DNA of 46,329 nt, taken from the NCBI GenBank assembly GCA_038046465.1, contig JBBSWB010000018.1, forward strand, positions 1 to 46,329, given 5' to 3'. Positions 8,727 to 15,500 of the stretch are shown piece by piece (the stretch's first letter is position 1; each line of letters starts with the position of its first letter). The notes under the pieces were generated by a model that was not told where the DNA came from, ran no database searches, and saw nothing but the letters and a program-made list of their open reading frames with translations. The stretch is from JBBSWB01 sp038046465. Its GTDB lineage: Archaea > Nanobdellota > Nanobdellia > Woesearchaeales > GW2011-AR9. The position numbers and the translations under genes are program-made.

Positions 8727-8759
8727 GGTTTCAAAAAATCTTTCGATTTTTTAGAAACC
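8727..8759. repeat. Long imperfect hairpin downstream of the variable-module gene
   Basis: The arms at 8727-8740 (GGTTTCAAAAAATC) and 8745-8759 pair over 14 bases with one bulged A and a TTTC loop. It lies 54 bases after the stop codon of the gene at 7857. It could be a terminator-like RNA hairpin or a DNA cruciform. Hairpins directly downstream of variable regions are known to matter in some diversity-generating retroelements. Confidence 0.6.
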
Positions 8760-8856
8760 ACACGGAAAAAGGGGTTTTCCGGGGTTTTAAAAAAATATTA
8801 TTTTTTTTAGAAACCTTTATAAATAAACATAGGGGGCTGTAGTGTAGCTTGGTCAT

Positions 8857-8890
8857 GAGCAACTTACTGAGTTGCTTGCGAAGCAACTAT
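8857..8890 (+). other. D-arm intron of tRNA-Pro
   Basis: These 34 bases interrupt the D arm after GGTCAT, about tRNA position 22/23, and a boundary shift of one or two bases is possible because AT is repeated. The insert forms an 8-bp hairpin, AGTTGCTT/AAGCAACT with loop GCG, and also an alternative 7-bp hairpin AGCAACT/AGTTGCT. A perfect bulge-helix-bulge was not resolved by eye. Confidence 0.8.
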
Positions 8891-8927
8891 CACTAGCGGT
8901 TTGGGACCGCTGAACCCCGGTTCGAAT

Positions 8928-8969
8928 AAGTTTCCGCAGAAACTGAACGAGAAGCGGAGCTTCGACTTT
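8928..8969 (+). other. T-arm intron of tRNA-Pro
   Basis: These 42 bases split the T loop from the 3' side of the T stem, at about tRNA position 60/61 (or 59/60 because of a repeated T). Internal pairings include GAAGC/GCTTC and CCGC/GCGG. Removal restores a perfect five-pair T stem and seven-base T loop. Confidence 0.8.
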
Positions 8970-9004
8970 CCGGGCAGCCCCACTTTATAATCAGGGATTA
9001 AAAC

Positions 9005-9199
9005 ATGTCAACAAAACGATTTGGAGCAAGATACGGAACCAGAACTAAGAAAAAGTTTGCGCAAATAGAAGTACAACACCGAGGCAAACATAAATGTCCT
9101 TCTTGCAATAAAACTAGTGTAAAACGCATTGCGGTAGGAATCTGGCATTGTCTTAAATGTAAAATTAAGTTTACTGGAAAAGCCTATTCAATCAAATGA
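9005..9199 (+). CDS. rpl37ae: Ribosomal protein eL43 (L37Ae)
   Basis: This 64-residue large-subunit protein shows the zinc ribbon C31-PS-C34 and C49-LK-C52 and the family N-terminus RFGARYG. It is slightly shorter than typical L37Ae proteins. It starts 22 bases after the tRNA-Pro gene and leads the conserved archaeal cluster eL43 - rpoP - prefoldin beta, with gaps of 12 and 16 bases that indicate one operon. Confidence 0.95.
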   Translation: MSTKRFGARYGTRTKKKFAQIEVQHRGKHKCPSCNKTSVKRIAVGIWHCLKCKIKFTGKAYSIK

Positions 9200-9211
9200 G
9201 GAAAATTAAAA

Positions 9212-9346
9212 ATGTATTACATCTGTTTTGACTGTGGAAAGAAAGTAGAAGATGAACATACTAAAGTTAAAATCAGGTGCCCTTATTGTGGGGGCAAAAT
9301 TCTGTATAAAGATCGCCGTACCGTTGTAAAAATACAAGCGAGATAA
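9212..9346 (+). CDS. rpoP: DNA-directed RNA polymerase subunit P (Rpo12)
   Basis: The 44-residue zinc-ribbon protein starts MYYICFDCGKKV and continues with the second cysteine pair in RCPYCGGKILYK. This is the archaeal counterpart of eukaryotic Rpb12, a structural subunit of RNA polymerase that bridges the Rpo3/Rpo10 assembly platform. Its length and position between eL43 and prefoldin beta match other archaea. Confidence 0.94.
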   Translation: MYYICFDCGKKVEDEHTKVKIRCPYCGGKILYKDRRTVVKIQAR

Positions 9347-9362
9347 GTTTTTAACGGCAAAA

Positions 9363-9686
9363 ATGGTTTCTGACAAAATTAGTCAACTGCAATTATTGCA
9401 GCAAAATCTGCAAAATTTATTCTTACAGAAACAACAAATTCAAAATCAAAGCTTAGAAATAGAATCGGCGTTAATGGAATTAAAAAGCACCGATAAAGCT
9501 TACAAAATTATTGGGAATATTATGGTTTCTTCTTCTCAAGATACTCTGTTAAAAGAACTTACCGGGAAAAAAGAACTGTTAGATATGCGTCTTAAAAATA
9601 TAACTAAACAGGAAGAAAAATTAAAAGAGAGTTACGAACAACTTCAACAAGAAGTAGTCGGCGGGATGAAAAAACAGCAAAAATAA
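9363..9686 (+). CDS. pfdB: Prefoldin beta subunit
   Basis: The 107-residue protein consists of two long coiled-coil helices separated by a short beta-hairpin stretch (KAYKIIGNIMVSS), which is the prefoldin beta signature. Beta subunits assemble with alpha subunits into a hexameric jellyfish-shaped chaperone that holds unfolded proteins for the thermosome. Operon position after rpoP agrees. No alpha subunit is seen in the window. Confidence 0.92.
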   Translation: MVSDKISQLQLLQQNLQNLFLQKQQIQNQSLEIESALMELKSTDKAYKIIGNIMVSSSQDTLLKELTGKKELLDMRLKNITKQEEKLKESYEQLQQEVVGGMKKQQK

Positions 9687-9712
9687 GTGCGCCTAAATTA
9701 ATTCTAATTTTT

Positions 9713-10261
9713 TTATGACTTCTTAATCTTAAACGTAGATTTTAAAAATAAAGCATTAGGAACGTATAAAGTGTCTCCTTCTTCCGTTTTGATTTCTGTT
9801 TCTAAATAACCAATTTTTTCTACTTCACCATAAATCTCTTTAACATCTACTTTTTTTCCAACTTTAAGTTTTCCTTTTTTCTGCAGCAAAATCCAAGCTA
9901 CAAAATTAGGGATGACATCTTTTAATCCTACGATACAAGTAAGGATTACTAAAGCTAAGATTGCTCCCACCACTAAATAAAGCACGATAGAAGTAATTCC
10001 CAACTGATTCAAAAATAGAACGATAACTACCAAGTAGATTATGTAAGAAATAACAGTACTAACTCCTTTTTCGAGGTTAACGGTTACCCCTACTTTACTC
10101 ATAATTTTGTTTAATCCAATTTCCTGTAAAATTTTACCCAATAATTTTTTGACTAAAATACCAATGGTTAAGCCCACTAACAAAATAACTATGCTAACAA
10201 TAATTTTTTGTAGATAAGTTTGGGTTAATTCATATGCACTAGTAGCTAAAGATCCTTCCAT
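9713..10261 (-). CDS. Small MscS-family mechanosensitive channel
   Basis: The 182-residue protein has three or four hydrophobic segments (about residues 18-42, 65-87, 90-115). They are followed by the MscS pore-exit and beta-domain signature: GLKDVIPNFVAWILL, then GKKVDV, GEVEKIGYLETEI, and DTLYVPNALFL. It lacks the large C-terminal vestibule domain and is near the minimum size for the family. It likely releases osmolytes on hypo-osmotic shock. It converges with the prefoldin operon, and the T-rich 27-base gap may terminate both. Confidence 0.88.
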   Translation of the reverse strand: MEGSLATSAYELTQTYLQKIIVSIVILLVGLTIGILVKKLLGKILQEIGLNKIMSKVGVTVNLEKGVSTVISYIIYLVVIVLFLNQLGITSIVLYLVVGAILALVILTCIVGLKDVIPNFVAWILLQKKGKLKVGKKVDVKEIYGEVEKIGYLETEIKTEEGDTLYVPNALFLKSTFKIKKS

Positions 10262-10368
10262 GTTCTTGATAATACCAGTAATATCCTTTATAAGTATTGC
10301 GGATTTAATAGAGTAGATTTAAGGAAATTATTAAAAATGCAATAACTTTTATGACTATAAGGTAAACT

Positions 10369-11466
10369 ATGGTTGATTATAATAAAAAAATTAAAGAACT
10401 GGAAGACGAATTAAAAAAAACAAAATACAATAAAGCTACTCAGGGGCATATTGGTATCGTTAAAGCCAAGATGGCCCAACTGAAAGAGAAGCAGGAATCC
10501 CGTTCTGTAAAAAAAACGGGGCGGTCAGATTATGGTTATTCGGTAAGAAAATCTGGCGACGGAACAGTATTGCTGCTGGGATTTCCTTCTGAAGGAAAAT
10601 CAACTTTATTAAACAAATTAACCGGTTCGGCTTCTGAAGTTGCTGCGTATGCTTTTACTACACTTACGGTTATCCCCGGAATGCTTAATTACAAACAAGC
10701 TAAAATTCAAATTTTAGATGTGCCGGGAGTAGTTAGCGGAGCCGCTTCTGGCCGGGGAAGAGGAAAAGAAGTTTTAGCAGTAATCAGGAACGCAGATTTA
10801 GTTTTAATTTTAATTGACGTTAATCATCCCGACCATTATCCTGCTCTGTTAAAAGAAGTTTGGGAATCAGATATTCGGATCAATAAAACTAAAGCAGAAG
10901 TATTCATCAAGAAGAAACCTCAAGGGGGAATTCAGATTGGAAAAACTGTCCCTTTAGCAGTTGATGATGAAACTTTAAAGAAAGTACTCCGCGAATTTAA
11001 AATCGTCAATGCGGATGTTTTGATTAGAAGCCCTATTGATATTGATGACTTCATTGATTGTATTGAAGGGAATAAAAAATATCTTCCCGCAATTACCTGC
11101 GTCACTAAAATAGATTTGGCTTCTGCAGCTCAGGTTGCCAAAGTTAAGAAAGAACTTAATGCTGATTTAGCCATTTCTGCTGAACAGGAGATCAATTTAG
11201 AGTTATTAAAAGAATTAATTTTTCAAAAACTAGATTTTATTCGTTTATATTTAAAAGAGCCACGTAAGGATGTGGATCTAAACGAACCTTTAATTATTAA
11301 TAGAAATTCATCCATCAGAGATGTCTGCAATAAGCTGCATCAGGATTTTGTTAAAAAATTTCGCTTTGCCCGGGTTTGGGGCAGCTCCGCAAAATTTCCT
11401 GGCCAAAGGTTTATGTTAAATCATTTTTTACAGGACAAAGATATTTTAGAAATTCATTTACGGTAG
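10369..11466 (+). CDS. drg: DRG-family (Obg-related) GTPase with TGS domain
   Basis: The 365-residue protein matches developmentally regulated GTP-binding proteins. A coiled-coil N-terminus of about 50 residues is followed by G1 GFPSEGKST, the FTTLTVIPG switch, G3 DVPGV, G4 TKID, and a C-terminal TGS domain ending in VWGSSAKFPGQRF. An inserted S5D2L-like segment lies inside the G domain, as in DRG. Archaeal and eukaryotic DRGs act around ribosomes in translation. Length and motifs are typical. Confidence 0.93.
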   Translation: MVDYNKKIKELEDELKKTKYNKATQGHIGIVKAKMAQLKEKQESRSVKKTGRSDYGYSVRKSGDGTVLLLGFPSEGKSTLLNKLTGSASEVAAYAFTTLTVIPGMLNYKQAKIQILDVPGVVSGAASGRGRGKEVLAVIRNADLVLILIDVNHPDHYPALLKEVWESDIRINKTKAEVFIKKKPQGGIQIGKTVPLAVDDETLKKVLREFKIVNADVLIRSPIDIDDFIDCIEGNKKYLPAITCVTKIDLASAAQVAKVKKELNADLAISAEQEINLELLKELIFQKLDFIRLYLKEPRKDVDLNEPLIINRNSSIRDVCNKLHQDFVKKFRFARVWGSSAKFPGQRFMLNHFLQDKDILEIHLR

Positions 11467-11468
11467 AC

Positions 11469-11807
11469 TTACTCTTCTCTTTTTCTTTTTTGAGTTAAGG
11501 ATTCTTCTATCAAAACTTTACAAGCATAAACGCCCTCGGGAGAAATTTGTTTCCATCCTTCTGCATTATAAGGTAGATTTTCATCATCATCGAAGTCAAA
11601 CAGTTCAAACGGGTCTAAGTTTGGTTTAAGAATAGGGAGTACTCTTTCTACCTCTTTTCTTTTAGCCCTTCCACTAAAATAGGCATAACTGATTAACGTT
11701 CCAACCAAACCTAGATCATAATCATTTCTGGAAGGATTTAGTTCTTCCATTTCTTTCAGTTTTGCTTGAAGAGAATCCAATTCCATTTTAATGTTTAAGC
11801 CAGACAA
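11469..11807 (-). CDS. Hypothetical protein
   Basis: The 112-residue acidic protein has a helical N-terminus (ELDSLQAKLKEMEELN), a middle helix, an Asp-rich stretch (LFDFDDDEN) and a basic tail. No membrane segment or known motif is visible. The in-frame Met at residue 8 is an alternative start. It converges with the DRG gene with only two bases between stop codons and lies downstream of the asparagine-synthase-like gene. Confidence 0.6.
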   Translation of the reverse strand: MSGLNIKMELDSLQAKLKEMEELNPSRNDYDLGLVGTLISYAYFSGRAKRKEVERVLPILKPNLDPFELFDFDDDENLPYNAEGWKQISPEGVYACKVLIEESLTQKRKREE

Positions 11808-11835
11808 TTCTATTTAAAACTTATGCAAATACATC

Positions 11836-12774
11836 TTACAAACTTTCTAAATAATCTTTCTTAAATTTAAACCCATTCTTTCGTGCTAAAATATCAATAG
11901 CCTTGTCAAAACAACTCCCGTATTGGGCAGCTTTCTTTTTCCGCCAGGCAAATTCGCCTAAAAACTCTTCCGCAACTTCTCTAAGAATAATTTTTTTCTC
12001 TTCTACTGAGATTTTCCATTCTGCCGGCAGTTTCAGAGCATATTCAATTAATTCTTTATCTAAAAAAGGAGTACTGATAGAAATTCCTAACGCTTGAGCC
12101 AAAGTAAAATCTCTTACCAAATCTCTTTCCCACATTTGTTTTAATCCTTGCCAGCATTCTTCATTAATATTTTCACATTTACTGTGGCGTTCGTATCCAG
12201 CAAAAAGTTCTTCACTCCCTAACCCACTAAAAAAATAAGTGAGGCCGCTATATTTACTTAATTCTGCTGCCGCTAAAACTACTGAACCTACTCCGACATT
12301 AACGACGTCAGTTTTGTTCTGTTTTTTTAATAAAGATACTGTTTTTTTGATAACTTCTTCTGCTTCACTTAAATTAAATTTTTTATAGACTAAATTAAAT
12401 CCTAATTTTTCGGCTACTTTTTTAGCTTCCAATAAGTCTTCTGGCTCTTTAGTTCCTTCCTGGAAGCCAACGGCATAGCAAATAAAATTGCTTCCTTTAA
12501 CCCCGCTGGATTTACACAGCGCAGCAATCAAGGAACTATCCACTCCTCCAGAAAAAAAGATTCCAAATTTAGCTGCAGGAATTCTTTTTTTTACTGCTGA
12601 AATCAATAAATTTTTCAGAACTTGCTTAGCTTTTTCTTTATTGTTTAGATTGTTTTCTATACTTTCTTCGCTATGGAGAGAATCAATCTTTTCCCCCCAA
12701 ATTCGCTTCTCAATTAATCTTCCATTATCTTTCCACAATTCTTCCATCTTAGTTTCAATATCTAAATAACCCAT
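11836..12774 (-). CDS. Asparagine synthase-like PP-loop ATPase without glutaminase domain
   Basis: The PP-loop SGGVDS (residues 75-80) and the segment YFFSGLGSEELFAGYERH, with its LGSEELF loop, identify the C-terminal synthetase domain of asparagine synthetase B-like enzymes. The N-terminal Ntn glutaminase domain is absent, so nitrogen would have to come from ammonia or another protein. Synthesis of asparagine or a related adenylation reaction is inferred. A TATA-like element lies only about 10 bases before the ATG at 12774, so translation might start at Met10 (12747). Confidence 0.78.
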   Translation of the reverse strand: MGYLDIETKMEELWKDNGRLIEKRIWGEKIDSLHSEESIENNLNNKEKAKQVLKNLLISAVKKRIPAAKFGIFFSGGVDSSLIAALCKSSGVKGSNFICYAVGFQEGTKEPEDLLEAKKVAEKLGFNLVYKKFNLSEAEEVIKKTVSLLKKQNKTDVVNVGVGSVVLAAAELSKYSGLTYFFSGLGSEELFAGYERHSKCENINEECWQGLKQMWERDLVRDFTLAQALGISISTPFLDKELIEYALKLPAEWKISVEEKKIILREVAEEFLGEFAWRKKKAAQYGSCFDKAIDILARKNGFKFKKDYLESL

Positions 12775-12857
12775 AGTTTTATAAAATCTGCTTTTTCCAC
12801 CTGTGTATTCGCTGGTGGTTAACTAATGATAAACAATTTATTGGAAAAAACAGAGTC

Positions 12858-12877
12858 AGAAAACCGCACGGTTTTCT
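12858..12877. repeat. Perfect short palindrome between divergent genes
   Basis: AGAAAACCG and CGGTTTTCT form 9-bp arms around a CA centre. The site lies in the 174-base gap between the divergent asparagine-synthase-like and Dph6 genes, about 70 bases from the latter. A terminator is not expected between divergent genes, so an operator or an unannotated small transcript is possible. Confidence 0.5.
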
Positions 12878-12948
12878 TTAACATTTAGTTAAATTTACTA
12901 AAAATACTTTATTTATAAAACTATTTTATACTTAAGTATATCTTTAAA

Positions 12949-13644
12949 ATGAAATATGCTGCTTTATTTACTGGAGGAAAAGATTCGGTTTATGCTCTTT
13001 ATTTGGCTAAACAACAAGGGCACGAAATCACCTGCTTAATTACCATTTTGTCAGAGAACCTTTATTCCCACATGTTCCATACTCCGGCAATTGAATTAAC
13101 TAGCCTACAAGCAGAAGCATTAGGTCTTCCGGTAGTGTTAGGAAAAACGCACGGGGAAAAAGAGAAAGAATTAGCTGATTTAGAACAGACTATCAAACAA
13201 GCACAGAAAAAATATTCTTTCACTGGCTTGCTTACCGGCGCCCTATTTTCTGAATATCAAAGTAGCCGCATAAATAAAATTGCTACTAAACTGGGCTTAA
13301 CAGTATATTCTCCGTTATGGCACAAACCCCAAGAAGAGCATTTGCGGGAATTAATTACAGCTGGATTTAAAATAATTTTTACCGCAGTAGCGGCAGAAGG
13401 TTTAGATTCCTCTTGGCTGAATAAAGAAATCACTTTTAAAGAATTGGAAAAATTAATCCAGCTGCAGAAAAAAATTGGGCTGCATATTGCTGGCGAAGGA
13501 GGAGAATTTGAATCATTAGTTCTCGACTGCCCTCTGTTCAAGAAAAAACTAGTTATTGAAGATTCAGAAACAGTTATCGAAAATAAAAATACTGCGAGGC
13601 TAATAATTAAAAAAGCCAGATTATATTCAAAAAATAATAAATAA
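12949..13644 (+). CDS. dph6: Diphthine--ammonia ligase (Dph6-like)
   Basis: This ATP-grasping PP-loop enzyme performs the last step of diphthamide synthesis on elongation factor 2. The N-terminus MKYAALFTGGKDSVYALYLA carries the PP-loop (residues 8-13), and the C-terminal half has the family signature AGEGGEFESLVLDCPLF. At 231 residues it matches the archaeal form. A TATA box (TTTATTTATAAAAC region, about 12909-12921) is near the start, consistent with a very short leader. No other diphthamide genes are nearby. Confidence 0.9.
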   Translation: MKYAALFTGGKDSVYALYLAKQQGHEITCLITILSENLYSHMFHTPAIELTSLQAEALGLPVVLGKTHGEKEKELADLEQTIKQAQKKYSFTGLLTGALFSEYQSSRINKIATKLGLTVYSPLWHKPQEEHLRELITAGFKIIFTAVAAEGLDSSWLNKEITFKELEKLIQLQKKIGLHIAGEGGEFESLVLDCPLFKKKLVIEDSETVIENKNTARLIIKKARLYSKNNK

Positions 13645-13678
13645 CCCCGACAATAAAAATAAGGCTTCCAATACAAAA

Positions 13679-14095
13679 ATGAAAAAAGTAATGTGCTTTG
13701 GCACTTTTGATCTACTGCATTTGGGGCATTTAAACTATTTTAAACAAGCCAAAACCTACGGGGATTATTTGGTTGTAGTTCTGGCTCGTGATAAAACCAA
13801 ACAAGAGCAGCAAAAAGAAATGGTTTTTACAGAAGAAGAACGATTAGAATTAATTAAAAATTTAAAATTAGTTGATGAAGCAGTATTAGGTTACTATCAC
13901 GATTTCTTGAAAATTGTGCAAAAGCACCAGCCTCAAGTAATCTGTTTAGGGTACGATCATCAGATTAATGAATCGGAATTGGCAGAAAAGTTAACAGCGT
14001 CAGGATTAAATCCAATCATCAAAAGAATGGAACCTTACCACGTCCAAAAACATAAATCTACGTTATTAAAAGAAAAAATTCTTAAGTTTAACTAA
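13679..14095 (+). CDS. ribL: FAD synthase, archaeal RibL-type
   Basis: The 138-residue nucleotidyltransferase has GTFDLLHLGHLNY, with the HxGH motif at residues 14-17, and the STLLKEK segment near the C-terminus that takes the place of the ISSTK motif. Archaeal RibL uses FMN and ATP (or CTP analogues) to make FAD. The related glycerol-3-phosphate cytidylyltransferases are an alternative, but the size and CLGYDHQ segment favour RibL. It follows dph6 with a 34-base gap and probably shares its transcript. Confidence 0.85.
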   Translation: MKKVMCFGTFDLLHLGHLNYFKQAKTYGDYLVVVLARDKTKQEQQKEMVFTEEERLELIKNLKLVDEAVLGYYHDFLKIVQKHQPQVICLGYDHQINESELAEKLTASGLNPIIKRMEPYHVQKHKSTLLKEKILKFN

Positions 14096-14110
14096 CACTT
14101 TACTTATCGC

Positions 14111-15196
14111 TTATTTGTATTTACTTCCTACTGCTTCAGCGATGTTCTCAAAACCATCTTTTTTTAGCAGCTCTACTAACCCTTTATTTATTTTTTTGAT
14201 TACTGCTGGCCCTTCGTAAATCATTCCTGTAAGCAGTTGCAGTAAAGAAGCCCCCCTAATTATTTTTTCATAAGCATCTTTAGCAGTAAAAATTCCTCCG
14301 CTACCGATAATAACGTATTTACCTTTAGTTTTCTGATAAATATACGAAATCAGCTCATCAGAGTGTTTCTGTAAAATCTTGCCGCTTAAACCACCTATTC
14401 CAACTTTAGCAAACTCTTGCGGCGGAATAGTTAATTTACTGCGATCTTTAATCAGATTAGAAACTACAAATCCAGTCAGCGTATGTTTTCCACATATACT
14501 TAGCAGTTCATCTAATTGTTTTAAAGAAAGTTCAGGAGATATTTTAATAAAGACGGGGTTTTTGGTTTTAACTCGGTCTATTTTAGAAAGAAGTTTTTCT
14601 AAATATTTAGGATCAGAAAAAAGTTGTCCTCCATAAGCATTAGGGCAGCTGATGTTAATAGTTAGATAATCTGCATAAGGTTCCATGGTTAAGAAACTTT
14701 CTATATAATCATTAACTCCTGCTTCCGGGTTAACAGTTTCTGGGCAGTTAGTCTTAGCTATGTTTATCCCGACGGGAAATACCAATTTTTTCTTCTTTAA
14801 TTTTTCAGCAATAATTTTACATCCCTGGTTCTTTAAACCATAATTTACAACGATGGATTTGTATTTTGGGAGTCTCCATAATCTTGGTTTAGGATTGCCT
14901 CGGCACGGTTTAGCGGTAATGGAACCGATTTCTTCAAAACCAAATCCTAATGAAGGGAGGATCTGCATCATTTCCGCTTCCTTGTCAAAGCCAGCGGCCA
15001 ATCCTACCGGATTAACAAATTTGATTCCGGCAATGGTTTGGGTTAATTTTTTATTTTTATAATAAAAACAAGTCTTAGTTAACTGTCGAGTCAAAGAAAA
15101 TTTACCGAACGTTTTACCTAGCAATAAAGCAAGGTCATGAATCTGTTCTGGATCAATCTTAAACAAGACTGGCTGAATTAATTTTGTATAAATCAT
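14111..15196 (-). CDS. pyrD: Dihydroorotate dehydrogenase (class 2-like)
   Basis: This FMN enzyme oxidises dihydroorotate to orotate in pyrimidine synthesis. An N-terminal helical extension (residues 1-40, PVLFKIDPEQIHDLALLLGK) is typical of membrane-associated, quinone-dependent class 2 enzymes. The barrel follows, with NPVGLAAGFDK, NYGLKNQG and IGSGGIF. The catalytic base position in NISCPN is Cys184, as in class 1 enzymes, whereas class 2 enzymes normally have Ser. The ATG at 15196 was preferred over a TTG at 15211. It is the last gene of the operon from 17764. Confidence 0.88.
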   Translation of the reverse strand: MIYTKLIQPVLFKIDPEQIHDLALLLGKTFGKFSLTRQLTKTCFYYKNKKLTQTIAGIKFVNPVGLAAGFDKEAEMMQILPSLGFGFEEIGSITAKPCRGNPKPRLWRLPKYKSIVVNYGLKNQGCKIIAEKLKKKKLVFPVGINIAKTNCPETVNPEAGVNDYIESFLTMEPYADYLTINISCPNAYGGQLFSDPKYLEKLLSKIDRVKTKNPVFIKISPELSLKQLDELLSICGKHTLTGFVVSNLIKDRSKLTIPPQEFAKVGIGGLSGKILQKHSDELISYIYQKTKGKYVIIGSGGIFTAKDAYEKIIRGASLLQLLTGMIYEGPAVIKKINKGLVELLKKDGFENIAEAVGSKYK

Positions 15197-15223
15197 TTTT
15201 AAACCAAGCAATTTACGAGTTAT

Positions 15224-15490
15224 TTAGGTTTCAAACTTAATTTTTTTAGTATATTTAAACAAGGATTTAAAGATTTCCCGAATGCATCCTGCAGGAACTT
15301 TAGGTTTACTTTTTAACAGTTTACGAATAATTTCTTTTTCCCGATTAAGATCCTCAATTGGAATCTTATTATTTTTCTTTATTTTTATGATATTCTTCGC
15401 TAACCTAAATCTTTTTTCTAATAAGCAAATAATTTCTTTATCAGTTTGATCAACTAAATTTCTTAATTTTTTGATTTTAGTATTGTTCAT
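15224..15490 (-). CDS. Chorismate mutase (AroQ type), stand-alone
   Basis: The 88-residue helical protein matches AroQ chorismate mutase: LRNLVDQTDKEIICLLEKRF at the N-terminus, an IIKIKKNNKIPIEDLNRE middle, and a C-terminal helix. The enzyme converts chorismate to prephenate. The ATG at 15490 follows a good Shine-Dalgarno sequence (GGGGAGAG), so the longer frame starting at 15517 inside the U32 gene is not preferred. No other aromatic pathway genes are in the window, so its substrate supply is unclear. Confidence 0.78.
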   Translation of the reverse strand: MNNTKIKKLRNLVDQTDKEIICLLEKRFRLAKNIIKIKKNNKIPIEDLNREKEIIRKLLKSKPKVPAGCIREIFKSLFKYTKKIKFET

Positions 15491-15500
15491 TTGCTCTCCC

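Larger units (their letters stand above)
8833..8982 (+). tRNA. tRNA-Pro(TGG) with two non-canonical introns
   Basis: The acceptor stem GGGGCTG (8833-8839) pairs with CAGCCCC (8975-8981), and A at 8982 is the discriminator. The anticodon stem is AGCGG/CCGCT (8895-8899, 8907-8911) with loop TTTGGGA, giving anticodon TGG at 8902-8904. The T stem CCCGG (8916-8920) pairs with CCGGG (8970-8974) around TTCGAAT. Removing 34 bases from the D arm and 42 bases at the T loop/T stem border leaves a normal 74-base tRNA. No CCA is encoded. A TATA-like sequence lies in the AT-rich run near 8796-8806. Confidence 0.9.

Noticed and set aside
8857..8890. A possible nested tRNA pseudogene or repeat element in the D arm of tRNA-Pro
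   Set aside because: The insert only forms hairpins and its removal restores a perfect tRNA, so an intron explains it better.
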